Shown one piece after another: positions 25,975 to 34,030 of a stretch of DNA of 64,000 nucleotides. The position numbers were made by a program, and so were the translations under genes. The DNA lies in the NCBI GenBank assembly GCA_965228625.1, contig OZ245829.1:1612001-1676000 (forward strand), written 5' to 3'. Position 1 is the stretch's first letter. Each line of letters begins with the position of its first letter. The DNA is from UBA2767 sp965228625. Its GTDB lineage: Bacteria; Pseudomonadota; Alphaproteobacteria; Rhizobiales; Methyloligellaceae. Under the pieces are notes generated by a model. The model saw only the letters and a program-made list of their open reading frames with translations, did not search any database and had not been told where the DNA came from.

Positions 25975-26430
25975 TTAACCTTCGGGACGGCTCGGTACCA
26001 GAATAACGGCCTCACCGTCCAGAACGGTCTTACCATCCACGCGACAATCACACGAAAAGATAACCCGCTTCTTCTCAGGCAACAGGTCGGAGATGCGGGC
26101 CACAGCGACGACTTCGTCGTTGATCTTCACCGGGGCCCGGAAATTCAGGCTCTGCGAAATGTAAATCGCGCCCGGCCCGGGAAGCTTGGTGCCGAGCACC
26201 GTTGAGAGGAGGCTCGCGGTCAGAATGCCGTGGGCAATTCGTTCCTTGAAGACCGTTCCCGACGCAAAATCGTCGCACAGGTGCACCGGGTTGTTGTCTC
26301 CCGAGATATCGGCAAACGACTGGATATCGTCATGCGTGATCCGCTTGCTATGGCTCGCCTCCATACCGACTTGGAGATCCTCGATATAGTACGTCGGCCA
26401 CGCCCCACCATTGTTGCCACCGTTCTGCAT
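25975..26430 (-). CDS. MaoC-like (R)-specific enoyl-CoA hydratase
   Basis: A 151-residue single hot-dog-fold protein. The hydratase-2 motif with catalytic Asp and His is FADISGDNNPVHLCDDFA (about residues 39-56), and IAHGILTASLLSTVLGTKLPGPG follows, as in PhaJ-type enzymes that add water to trans-2-enoyl-CoA giving (R)-3-hydroxyacyl-CoA. A Gly/Asn-rich leader precedes it. It is encoded just before ribF, with 45 bp between the start codons' flanks, and is divergent from cheY. The preferred chain length or a polyhydroxyalkanoate role cannot be told; no phaC is in the window. Confidence 0.88.
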   Translation of the reverse strand: MQNGGNNGGAWPTYYIEDLQVGMEASHSKRITHDDIQSFADISGDNNPVHLCDDFASGTVFKERIAHGILTASLLSTVLGTKLPGPGAIYISQSLNFRAPVKINDEVVAVARISDLLPEKKRVIFSCDCRVDGKTVLDGEAVILVPSRPEG

Positions 26431-26723
26431 TCCCCGAATCCTTCTCGCAGGTTGTTATTGCGGCGCACAATAGTCGACGCATGGGTTTGCTGCAACTGCT
26501 CAATCACGCCAGGGTAAAGCGATCTGCCCGACAAACGATCACAGCCGATTCACAACCCTTGCGTGCAAAATCTGGTGGTTAACCCAAATTTTAGGTCCAC
26601 AGCCTATTGTGCGCTTGTAAGACGCGAGCACCCGGTCACATTGACGGCGTCCGGGAGACGGCCTGCGTCCGTTTGCGAAGTACTGACTAAAGTTTGCCCG
26701 ATAAGAGGGGGATGGAGAGCGAC
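26431..26723. other. Divergent intergenic region maoC-cheY
   Basis: 293 bp with no credible ORF. It must carry promoters for maoC (minus) and cheY (plus). Directly before cheY, TAAAGTTT (26688-26695) is followed without spacer by GCCCGATAA (26696-26704); these resemble the two halves of a sigma-28 promoter but lack the needed 11-nt spacer. Confidence 0.45.
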
Positions 26724-27107
26724 ATGGCGGTTGATCTTTCAATGCCCGTGCTTGTGGTCGACGACTACAAGACGATGATCCGCATTATTCGCAATCTTCT
26801 GAAGCAGCTTGGTTTTTCCGATGTTGACGATGCCGCCGACGGCACCGAGGCACTGGGCAAGATGCGCGAGAAGAGATATGGCCTGGTGATTTCGGACTGG
26901 AACATGGAACCGATGACGGGGTACGAGCTCCTGAAAGAGGTTCGGTCCGATGAGGGCTTGGCCCGCACGCCGTTCATCATGGTGACCGCGGAATCCAAGA
27001 CCGAGAACGTCATTGCCGCCAAAAAGGCCGGCGTGAACAACTACATTGTCAAGCCGTTCAACGCGGCGACTTTGAAGTCGAAGATCGACGCCGTTTTCGG
27101 CGAATAA
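26724..27107 (+). CDS. cheY: CheY-like single-domain response regulator
   Basis: A 127-residue receiver domain without output domain. The acidic pair is D13-D14, the phosphorylated Asp is D58 (LVISDWNMEP), with T88 and K110 (IVKPF) completing the active site. EPMTGYELL after the phospho-site is typical of flagellar CheY. ATG 26724 is preceded by GGAG six bases upstream; an ATG at 26712 is in frame but poorly spaced from a ribosome site. A CheZ-like phosphatase gene follows 86 bp later, so the pair probably sets the phosphorylation of the motor-binding signal. Confidence 0.92.
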   Translation: MAVDLSMPVLVVDDYKTMIRIIRNLLKQLGFSDVDDAADGTEALGKMREKRYGLVISDWNMEPMTGYELLKEVRSDEGLARTPFIMVTAESKTENVIAAKKAGVNNYIVKPFNAATLKSKIDAVFGE

Positions 27108-27124
27108 TCAATCTTTCATAGACC

Positions 27125-27149
27125 CCCGCGCGACATGTGTTCGCGCGGG
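27125..27149. other. Inverted repeat between cheY and cheZ
   Basis: Perfect 9-bp arms CCCGCGCGA and TCGCGCGGG around a 7-nt loop, 17 bp after the cheY stop. There is no run of T after it, so it is not a standard intrinsic terminator. It could stabilise the cheY message or reduce read-through into cheZ. Confidence 0.6.
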
Positions 27150-27193
27150 CCGTCTGATCGGTAACTTCGGGCCACGACGGAGTATGTTGGCGC

Positions 27194-27829
27194 ATGGCTT
27201 CGAAATCGCATGCTAAAGTGCGCGCGGCCGCGGATGGGCTGTGTGAAAAGGACGATATCTCACTGGTGGACGTTCTGACGCTGGCGGAAGCGTCGATCCA
27301 GTCCATGAAGTCCTTCATCGACAGTCTCGATTCCAAGGTTTACAGCGAATTCCGCGACATCGCGCAGTACATCCAGAAGACCAAATCGGAGATCGGCCAC
27401 TTGCAGGCCAATGATCTGCGGTCGAAGCACATCCCGGAAGCCGGCCACGAACTGGGCGCCGTGGTCAGCTCGACGGAAGAGGCGACGACCAAGATCATGG
27501 AATGCGCCGAGGCCATACTCGAGGCTGATGCCGGCGACGCGGAAGCCTACCAGCAGCTTGTCAACGACAAGGTGATGGTCATCTTCGAGGCCTGTTCTTT
27601 CCAGGACCTGACGGGTCAGCGTATCGCCAAGGTGGTCGAGACTCTCGAGCATATCGAGACGCGCGTGGGGCGGTTCGCCGCCGCCATCGGTGCGGAGGAC
27701 GTCGCGGGCGAGGCGTGCGAGAAAGAGAAGAAGCGCAACAAGCGCAAGAAAGACCTCATTCTCAACGGACCCGCCAAAAAAGGCGAAGGCGTCAGTCAGG
27801 ACGACATCGACGCCCTTCTGAACGGCTAG
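27194..27829 (+). CDS. cheZ: CheZ-family phosphatase (CheY-P phosphatase)
   Basis: A 211-residue, mostly helical protein. The catalytic helix EACSFQDLTGQRIAKVVE carries the D-x3-Q pair (D138, Q142) equivalent to D143 and Q147 of E. coli CheZ. A lysine-rich linker (residues about 173-195) leads to the C-terminal peptide VSQDDIDALLNG, which resembles the CheY-P-binding N-terminus of FliM. In E. coli CheZ the C-terminal peptide also tethers CheY-P, so this end probably does the same job. It lies directly after cheY. A paralogue is encoded at 43128-43901. Confidence 0.85.
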   Translation: MASKSHAKVRAAADGLCEKDDISLVDVLTLAEASIQSMKSFIDSLDSKVYSEFRDIAQYIQKTKSEIGHLQANDLRSKHIPEAGHELGAVVSSTEEATTKIMECAEAILEADAGDAEAYQQLVNDKVMVIFEACSFQDLTGQRIAKVVETLEHIETRVGRFAAAIGAEDVAGEACEKEKKRNKRKKDLILNGPAKKGEGVSQDDIDALLNG

Positions 27830-27839
27830 GGAAACCGCA

Positions 27840-28712
27840 TTACCACGATAGCCGCTTCTGGGCGGCTATCGGTCTGGTCGAACTCCCCTCAAACACACGC
27901 TGCAGGGCGTCCGCGCTCAGAGGCTGTTCGTTGTGCGTGCCGTCGATATGCAGCGCGCTTGCGACAAAAACGATGTCCATCCCCGCGCCGGAGGCCCCGG
28001 CCACATCGGTTCTGAGGCTGTCTCCGATACAGAGAATGCGGTTCGCCGGAACCTTGCGGCCTTTCGCTTCAGCAACCCTGGCCATCGCCATGTCGTAGAT
28101 CGGCGCGTGCGGCTTGCCGGTATAGATGACCTTGCCGCCGAGCACCTCATACGCCTCCGCGAGCGCTCCCGCGCAATAAATCAAGCGATTGCCGCGCTCG
28201 ACCTGGACGTCCGGATTTGCGCAAACCATCTCAAGATCCCGGTCGCGCATGCGCGAAAGAACATCCGCATAGTCGTCCGGCGTCTCGGTCAGATCGTCAT
28301 AGAGGCCCGAGCACAGGACCAGCGACGCGCCCTCGAAATCGGCAAGCTGGAGATCAAGTCCCTCAAGCAAGGGCTGGTCCCTCACCGGCCCGAGGTGAAA
28401 GACCGGCTCGTCACGGCGCTCGACGAGGACATGCCTAGTCGTATCGCCCGACGTGACGATGGCGTCGTATGCCTCCTCCGATACGCCGATCTGCTCGAGT
28501 TGCCGTGCGACGGCGCCGCCCGGGCGTGGCGAATTGGAAATCAGGACGACGGTCCCGCCGTCCTTGCGGTAGCTGCGGCAGGCGTGCTCCGCGTCCTTGA
28601 ACCGGCGCACACCGTTGTGCAGGACGCCCCAGATATCGCATAGCCACGCGTCGTAGCCGTTCGCGACGGACTCGATCGACTGCACTATGGGAATGGGGTC
28701 ATGCGCGTTCAT
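27840..28712 (-). CDS. HAD superfamily class IIA hydrolase (TIGR01459-like)
   Basis: A 290-residue phosphatase of the HAD-IIA subclass. Motif I is degenerate but recognisable (LCDIWGVLHNG, nucleophile Asp and acid at +2 replaced by Trp), motif II is LISNSPRPG, and the C-terminal motif with GDSLRTDVAGASGAGM supplies the acidic residues; TGKPHAPIYDMA is the conserved Lys segment. The subgroup is related to NagD/pyridoxal phosphatases. The open frame extends upstream, but ATG 28712 begins the homologous part. Convergent with cheZ, only 10 bp between stops. The substrate is unknown. Confidence 0.85.
   Translation of the reverse strand: MNAHDPIPIVQSIESVANGYDAWLCDIWGVLHNGVRRFKDAEHACRSYRKDGGTVVLISNSPRPGGAVARQLEQIGVSEEAYDAIVTSGDTTRHVLVERRDEPVFHLGPVRDQPLLEGLDLQLADFEGASLVLCSGLYDDLTETPDDYADVLSRMRDRDLEMVCANPDVQVERGNRLIYCAGALAEAYEVLGGKVIYTGKPHAPIYDMAMARVAEAKGRKVPANRILCIGDSLRTDVAGASGAGMDIVFVASALHIDGTHNEQPLSADALQRVFEGSSTRPIAAQKRLSW
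27846..27871. other. Perfect 10-bp hairpin at the end of the HAD gene
   Basis: CGATAGCCGC and GCGGCTATCG flank a 6-nt loop. The hairpin covers the last codons of the HAD gene (minus) and lies 17 bp after the cheZ stop (plus), so transcripts from both sides would carry it near their 3' ends. No T run is present on either strand. Confidence 0.6.
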
Positions 28713-28761
28713 GGCGCGTGGGTAGACACTGCGAGAGCGCGGGTCAAGCGGCCGTCTCGGC

Positions 28762-30510
28762 CTACGCCGCCGCGACCGAACTCCTGTCGTTGAAGATCTC
28801 CGGGCGAACCGGTCTGGGTTCCGAGAACAGGAACCCCTGCCCGAGCTTGATGTTGTAGTCCAGAAGACGGGCAAGCTCCGGCTCGCTCTCGATTTTCGAG
28901 ATGATCAACTGGATCCCGAACCTTTCAAGGTAACTGCGCATGTCAACCGCGTGTATCTGCGCATTCGCCGTGTCCATGCCGTTCAGCATCACATCGGCGT
29001 CGACCTTGATGAAGCGGAAGCCCCGCTCGCTCATGGCCTGGTAGTCGAGATCAAGGTTCGTGACCTGATCGAGCGAAAACCTGAAGCCGAGCGCGGCGAG
29101 CGTGGCGAGGCTTTCCTGCTCCACCGGCCCGCAATGCTCGATCATCGCCTGCGAGAATTCGAAATACATGCTTTCCGCCAGGCCGCGGTTCTGTTCCATG
29201 AAGCCGACGAACTCGGGAAAGAACTCCGGATCGAGCAGAGAGTTGACCGAGATGTTGCAGAACACGCCGCGGGCGCTGCTGCGCTTCTCCAGACGCCTCA
29301 GGACCTGCACGCTCCGGAACAGCATGACGTTGTCGATCGCCGACATGATACCGGCCGACTCCGCCGGCCCCATATAGGCCTGCGGCAACAGCAACTCGCC
29401 GGCGTCATTGCGCAGCCGCGTCAGCGCCTCGTAGTAGCGCACGCGCCGCTGCGGCACCATCATGATCGGCTGCAGGTAGAGCTCGATCCGGTTGCTCTCG
29501 ATCGATCTGCGCACCTCTTCGATGATGGGCGCGGTTTCGACGTGCGACGCGGCTGCGGGCTCGGCTTGGGCCCCGGATGGTGCCTGCGGAACGTCCGGCA
29601 CCGGATCAGGGACCGCGACTTCGGCTTGCGGTGGCGGCGGAACCGGGGTGGCGGCCATTTGCGCCTCAGACGCGTCCGGCGCCGGCGGAACATCAGGTTC
29701 GTAATGGACTTCCGGAACGTCGGGCTGCACCTCCTGCGACGCCTCCGGCGCGCTCACCGCGGCCGGCTGTTGTTGCTCCAGCGTCTCCGGAGCCGTCTCC
29801 ACCTCTTCAGCCCTTGCCGGCGGTTCGCTCTGCTGCGGCGCCGCGGTGGCAAGGTCCTCGGTCGCCGTTTGCTGCCCGGCCGGCTGCGTGCTCCGCAGCG
29901 ACGCCCGCTGGCTGACGGCGATGTGCTCCGCCATTTGCTTCACGAGGGTTTCAACCATTTGCAGCTCGGCGCTCAGATCCTCGTAGCGCTCGCGCGACTC
30001 GATCTGAAGCTGGGTCCGCAGCGCCTCCTGACGCGCGTCCAGACGGTCCACCTCGGCGGCCAGCCGTTGAATGCGGGCAGGATCGACTTCGGTGCGGTCA
30101 CGGCGAACGAGCGCGACTTCGTGATCCAGGGCCTCGATGCGCTCCGCCAAAGCCTCGATCTGCTGAACGCGATCCGACAAACCGTCGATCTGCGCCACCT
30201 TTGCCGCAAGCTGCGCCAAGTGCTCGCTGTCCCCGTTCAGTCCGCCCTTGTAGGCCGTCTCGAGCGCATTGACGCGATCCACGGCATAGGCCGCGCGCTG
30301 CGAACCTATGAACGCCGCCTGCGCGCAGATCATGACGAGAAAGAGCGTGACAGCGGCGATGAGCGATCCCACCAGACCCAGGCCGACCTGCAAGTACAAC
30401 CCTGCGCCAAAAGCCATCGCCGCCAAGGCCATGGCGCTTGGGACAAGCGTCTCAACAAGAACGGGCTTGAGCCGGTTCAGCAGATTTGCGTTGGTCTTGC
30501 GGTCTTTCAT
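28762..30510 (-). CDS. TipF-like membrane protein with degenerate EAL domain
   Basis: A 582-residue protein. Two membrane helices (about residues 20-38 and 43-65) are followed by a long coiled coil (about 75-190), a Pro/Ala/Glu-rich linker (about 205-340) and a C-terminal EAL domain (about 345-570). In the EAL domain the signature EAL (YYEALTRL), Asn (CNISVN), Glu (YFEFSQ), Lys (IKVDAD) and QG (GQGFLFSEP) are kept, but the metal-binding DDFGTG loop is DQVTNL, with the second Asp gone, so c-di-GMP hydrolysis is doubtful and binding only is more likely. This layout matches TipF, the c-di-GMP-binding flagellar positioning factor of Caulobacter. Neighbouring cheY and cheZ support a motility role. 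The start ATG 30510 puts the first helix at the usual distance. Confidence 0.8.
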   Translation of the reverse strand: MKDRKTNANLLNRLKPVLVETLVPSAMALAAMAFGAGLYLQVGLGLVGSLIAAVTLFLVMICAQAAFIGSQRAAYAVDRVNALETAYKGGLNGDSEHLAQLAAKVAQIDGLSDRVQQIEALAERIEALDHEVALVRRDRTEVDPARIQRLAAEVDRLDARQEALRTQLQIESRERYEDLSAELQMVETLVKQMAEHIAVSQRASLRSTQPAGQQTATEDLATAAPQQSEPPARAEEVETAPETLEQQQPAAVSAPEASQEVQPDVPEVHYEPDVPPAPDASEAQMAATPVPPPPQAEVAVPDPVPDVPQAPSGAQAEPAAASHVETAPIIEEVRRSIESNRIELYLQPIMMVPQRRVRYYEALTRLRNDAGELLLPQAYMGPAESAGIMSAIDNVMLFRSVQVLRRLEKRSSARGVFCNISVNSLLDPEFFPEFVGFMEQNRGLAESMYFEFSQAMIEHCGPVEQESLATLAALGFRFSLDQVTNLDLDYQAMSERGFRFIKVDADVMLNGMDTANAQIHAVDMRSYLERFGIQLIISKIESEPELARLLDYNIKLGQGFLFSEPRPVRPEIFNDRSSVAAA

Positions 30511-30786
30511 GCATTCCGAATCAGTTAACCGCCGCTTGGCCGATCCTTCATCTTTCGCCGGTTGAGGGCAACACGGTTTTTGCCGGTCTTCCACAAAGGG
30601 TCTGCTCTCCCGACCCCGGCATTCGGAGCAACCGTTCGGGTGCCGTTCGCATCACGGATCTCTCACCCGGTTGTGAGCAAAGGTGACGGCGGGCGCCCCT
30701 TTGACCCGCTTATCCTTCAAGTCGGCAGTGCGCTGCGCAATCCCTGCGCATGTCGCCGCTGCCACTATCTCTGGGAGGGTAATTTC

Positions 30787-31347
30787 ATGCTGAAACAATG
30801 CAGTCTTCTTGGCGTTGGTGTCGCTGCCGCGGGCGTGATTGCTGTCGGTCTGACCATGGGGTCCGCCTACAGCCAGATGAAGCCGTGCTGCGACGAAGAG
30901 AGCATCAAGTACTCGCAGGATCTGTGGTCCGTACTGACAAAGGCCAACCTGGTCGGCGCAAGCGCCAGGCAGGATGCGCCTTACGAGGGACAGGCGCCGC
31001 ACGGCGCCGTGCTTGAAACCATCACGTCAGAGGCAACGGTCAACGGGCACAAGGGCATGCTCGTGGTGAAGCGTAACTATGGCGGGGACGGCGTCAGCGT
31101 CGATGCCGTCAAAAATGACCCCGCCAAATACCTGAAGGCCGTCACCGTGATGTTCAAGCGCGAAGCCGGGTACGACCCGGACAACGCCAACTGGTTCTGG
31201 GCGAAGTACAAACCCGACGGATCGCTGGACAAGAATCCCAAGGGCATGGAGCTCGCCGGCCGCGTGATGAAGGGCGCGGACAAGGGCTGCATCGCCTGTC
31301 ACTCCGCGGTGAAAGAGAACGACTATCTGTTCGGCAAGCAGAGCTAG
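30787..31347 (+). CDS. Cytochrome P460 family c-type haem protein
   Basis: A 186-residue exported haem protein. The signal peptide (residues 1-30, hydrophobic core then SAYSQ) precedes a small beta-rich domain with the P460-like segments NGHKGMLVVKRNYGGDG, VMFKREAGYD and WFWAKYKPDGS. The haem c motif CIACH is near the C-terminus (about residue 173). Family members include the hydroxylamine-oxidising P460 of ammonia oxidisers and cytochrome c'-beta, which binds gases. Which activity applies depends on a Lys-haem cross-link that cannot be confirmed here. ATG 30787 has GGGAGG eight bases upstream. A strong intrinsic terminator follows, so it is probably monocistronic. Confidence 0.85.
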   Translation: MLKQCSLLGVGVAAAGVIAVGLTMGSAYSQMKPCCDEESIKYSQDLWSVLTKANLVGASARQDAPYEGQAPHGAVLETITSEATVNGHKGMLVVKRNYGGDGVSVDAVKNDPAKYLKAVTVMFKREAGYDPDNANWFWAKYKPDGSLDKNPKGMELAGRVMKGADKGCIACHSAVKENDYLFGKQS

Positions 31348-31387
31348 GGCCGCTCGGTTCATTGGAGTATCCCAAAAAACTCGATAA

Positions 31388-31413
31388 GGCGGGCGCCAGG
31401 CCCGCCTTTTTTT
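31388..31413 (+). terminator. Rho-independent terminator after the cytochrome P460 gene
   Basis: Stem GGCGGGC/GCCCGCC (7 bp, 31388-31394 with 31400-31406), a 5-nt loop, then seven T. It ends the cytochrome gene transcript and isolates it from groESL. Confidence 0.92.
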
Positions 31414-31517
31414 GCCGACGCCTTGCAGCGGCAAATCGGTGCCCTATATATCGCGCAACCTCCCAACCGATCCCGGTGCCGGATTCACCGTGGCGCGCCG
31501 GTATGTCGCAGAAACGC

Positions 31518-31546
31518 TTGACAAAAATCGAGCATTTCATTATCTC
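31518..31546 (+). promoter_or_regulatory. Housekeeping promoter of groESL
   Basis: TTGACA at 31518-31523, a 17-bp spacer and TATCTC at 31541-31546. The predicted start is near 31553, just before the CIRCE operator. Confidence 0.7.
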
Positions 31547-31558
31547 ACTCGTCATCTG

Positions 31559-31585
31559 TTAGCACTCAACTCAGAAGAGTGCTAA
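31559..31585. promoter_or_regulatory. CIRCE operator (HrcA binding site)
   Basis: TTAGCACTC, nine bases, GAGTGCTAA: a perfect CIRCE element. HrcA repressor binding here should switch groESL off when folding demand is low. hrcA itself is not in the window. Confidence 0.95.
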
Positions 31586-31657
31586 CTTCCATCTCAAAAT
31601 CGAAAGAGAAGCGAATTTTCTCTTTGTAAAACAAAGTGTTAGCAGGAGTTAGCAACG

Positions 31658-31945
31658 ATGAAATTTCGTCCACTCCATGACCGCGTCGTTGTTCGGCGCA
31701 TCGAGGAAGACCAGAAAACCGCAGGCGGGATCATCATTCCCGACACGGCGGCTGAAAAGCCCCAGACCGGCGAGGTCATTGCAGTTGGTCCCGGCGCCCG
31801 CAGCGATACCGGCAAGATCGAGGCCCTGGACGTCAAGAGCGGCGACAAGGTTCTGTTCGGCAAATGGTCGGGCACCGAGGTCAAGATCGACAACCAGGAA
31901 CTCCTCATCATGAAGGAGTCCGACATCATGGGCGTGCTGCAGTAG
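31658..31945 (+). CDS. groES: Co-chaperonin GroES
   Basis: A 95-residue lid subunit of the GroEL folding chamber. The sequence MKFRPLHDRVVVRR, the mobile loop TAGGIIIPDTAAEKPQ and the end VLIMKESDIMGVL-type strand are all standard. GGAG lies upstream of ATG 31658. It is the first gene of the CIRCE-controlled operon, 81 bp before groEL. Confidence 0.97.
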   Translation: MKFRPLHDRVVVRRIEEDQKTAGGIIIPDTAAEKPQTGEVIAVGPGARSDTGKIEALDVKSGDKVLFGKWSGTEVKIDNQELLIMKESDIMGVLQ

Positions 31946-32026
31946 CAGCAACCCGGTGAACCGCCGGCGTCACTGGACGCCGACCCCCAAGCAAACAGAC
32001 GTAGTGTTCAAATCTAGGAGTCAGTA

Positions 32027-33670
32027 ATGGCTGCAAAAGACGTGAAATTTTCGACCGACGCGCGCGACAAGATGATGCGTGGCGTCGACATCCTGGCCAA
32101 TGCCGTGAAGGTCACGCTTGGTCCGAAAGGCCGTAACGTCATTCTCGACAAGTCTTTCGGTGCGCCGCGCACCACGAAGGACGGCGTGACCGTTGCCAAG
32201 GAAATCGAGCTCGACGACAAGTTCGAAAACATGGGCGCGCAGATGCTGCGCGAGGTCGCCAGCAAGACCAACGACGAGGCCGGCGACGGCACCACCACCG
32301 CGACCCTGCTCGCGCAGTCGATCGTGCGCGAGGGCCTCAAGGCCGTGGCCGCGGGCATGAACCCGATGGACCTGAAACGCGGCATCGACAAGGCCGTCGC
32401 CGAGGTCGTCAAGGATATCTCCGCAAAATCGAAGAAGGTCAGCTCGTCCGACGAGATTGCCCAGGTCGGAACGATTTCCGCCAATGGCGAGAAAGCCATC
32501 GGCGACATGATTTCCGAGGCCATGCAGAAGGTCGGCAACGAGGGCGTCATCACCGTCGAGGAAGCCAAGAGCCTCGAAAGCGAGCTGGATGTCGTCGAAG
32601 GCATGCAGTTCGACCGCGGCTACCTCTCGCCCTACTTCATCACCAATGCGGAAAAGATGATCTGTGAACTGGATGATCCCTACATCCTCATTCACGAGAG
32701 CAAACTGTCGAACCTGCAGGCGATGCTCCCGGTTCTCGAGACCGTCGTCCAGTCCGGCAAGCCGTTGCTGATTATCGCCGAGGACGTCGAGGGCGAAGCC
32801 CTCGCCACGCTGGTGGTCAACAAGCTGCGCGGCGGCCTCAAGGTTGCCGCCGTCAAGGCGCCCGGCTTCGGCGACCGCCGCAAGGCGATGCTGCAGGACA
32901 TCGCGGTCCTGACCGGCGGCCAGGTCGTATCCGAGGATCTCGGCATCAAGCTTGAGAACGTGACCCTCGACATGCTCGGCCGCGCCAAGCGCATTTCGAT
33001 CACCAAGGACGACACGACGGTGGTCGATGGTGCCGGCAAGAAGGGCGACATCGAAGCCCGCGTGGGTCAGATCCGGGCCCAGATCGAGGAGTCGTCCTCC
33101 GACTACGACAAGGAAAAGCTGCAGGAGCGCATGGCGAAACTCGCCGGCGGTGTTGCGGTGATCAAGGTCGGCGGCGCCACCGAGGTCGAGGTGAAGGAGC
33201 GCAAAGACCGTGTGGACGACGCGCTGAACGCCACCCGCGCTGCGGTCGAGGAAGGCATTGTTCCGGGCGGCGGCGTCGCCCTGCTTCGCGCCTCGCGGTT
33301 CATCGACGTGACGGGCGACAACGAGGACCAGGAGGCCGGCATCAACATCGTGCGCCGCGCCCTTCAGGCCCCGGTTCGTCAGATCGCCGAGAACGCCGGT
33401 GTCGAAGGTTCGATCGTCGTCGGCAAGATCTTCGACGAGAACAAGGCCAACTACGGCTACGACGCCCAGAGCGGCAAGTATGGCGACCTGGTGAAGGAAG
33501 GCATCATCGATCCGGCGAAGGTGGTACGCACCGCCCTGCAGGACGCGGCCTCCGTCGCCAGCCTGCTGATCACGACGGAAGCGGGCGTTGCCGAATCGCC
33601 GAAGAAGGAAGAGCCCGCCATGCCGGCCGGTGGCATGGACGGTATGGGAGGCATGGGCGGCATGATGTAG
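32027..33670 (+). CDS. groEL: Chaperonin GroEL
   Basis: A 547-residue subunit of the tetradecameric chaperonin. The ATP-binding segment DGTTTATLLAQ, LGPKGRNVILDKSFGAP, the apical domain VVEGMQFDRGYLSPYF and the C-terminal Gly-Gly-Met repeats (GGMDGMGGMGGMM) are present. AGGAG precedes ATG 32027. Cotranscribed with groES and ended by an intrinsic terminator. Confidence 0.98.
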   Translation: MAAKDVKFSTDARDKMMRGVDILANAVKVTLGPKGRNVILDKSFGAPRTTKDGVTVAKEIELDDKFENMGAQMLREVASKTNDEAGDGTTTATLLAQSIVREGLKAVAAGMNPMDLKRGIDKAVAEVVKDISAKSKKVSSSDEIAQVGTISANGEKAIGDMISEAMQKVGNEGVITVEEAKSLESELDVVEGMQFDRGYLSPYFITNAEKMICELDDPYILIHESKLSNLQAMLPVLETVVQSGKPLLIIAEDVEGEALATLVVNKLRGGLKVAAVKAPGFGDRRKAMLQDIAVLTGGQVVSEDLGIKLENVTLDMLGRAKRISITKDDTTVVDGAGKKGDIEARVGQIRAQIEESSSDYDKEKLQERMAKLAGGVAVIKVGGATEVEVKERKDRVDDALNATRAAVEEGIVPGGGVALLRASRFIDVTGDNEDQEAGINIVRRALQAPVRQIAENAGVEGSIVVGKIFDENKANYGYDAQSGKYGDLVKEGIIDPAKVVRTALQDAASVASLLITTEAGVAESPKKEEPAMPAGGMDGMGGMGGMM

Positions 33671-33705
33671 CCCCCCGTTCCCCAGCGATTCATCGCTTGA
33701 ACAAG

Positions 33706-33740
33706 GGCCGTCCCGGGCAACCGGGGCGGCCTTTTCTTTT
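33706..33740 (+). terminator. Rho-independent terminator of groESL
   Basis: An 11-bp stem (33706-33716 with 33721-33731, one G-U pair), a 4-nt loop GCAA, followed by a T-rich run. Confidence 0.9.
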
Positions 33741-33774
33741 GTACATCTGACCAAGGCTGCCCGTCAGAGCCTCT

Positions 33775-33832
33775 TCGACCAAATCGGAGCCATTCTGACG
33801 GCGCGGTTTTGCGACAGGATCAAGCAAAGACC
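33775..33832 (+). repeat. 58-bp dispersed intergenic repeat, copy B
   Basis: Ungapped match to copy A (48 of 58) and copy C (46 of 58). Contains the stem TCGGAG-CCA-TTCTGA (33784-33798, two G-U pairs) and the core GCGACAGGATCAAGCAA (33811-33827). Confidence 0.8.
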
Positions 33833-34030
33833 CGCGGCGCAACCGTTTGGCAAGGCACTTGCGGTACAAACATTGCATCAATCTGTGGTTGTTCCGTTTG
33901 GATCGAAATTCCTTCGGGAATTCAATGCGTAAAGGCAACACGTTCGCCGATCCCGGAACCCGTGCGTTGTGCCATTTCGACAAGACAGGCGGTGGTCTGC
34001 GTGCCGGAACAGGCGAGGAGTGAACGAGCG

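Larger units (their letters stand above)
33671..34030. other. Intergenic region groEL to FemAB-like gene
   Basis: 360 bp: the groEL terminator (33706-33740), copy B of the 58-bp repeat (33775-33832), then about 200 bp with the leader of the acyltransferase gene. The reading frame of the next gene is open back to 33809, but that part overlaps the repeat and has no family similarity. Confidence 0.6.

Noticed and set aside
26688..26704. Sigma-28 flagellar promoter before cheY
   Set aside because: TAAAGTTT and GCCCGATAA are adjacent with no spacer; a functional sigma-28 promoter needs about 11 bases between them.
33809..34030. N-terminal extension of the FemAB-like protein
   Set aside because: The extra 74 codons overlap the dispersed repeat, contain many Cys/Thr without family similarity, and a better ribosome site precedes GTG 34031.
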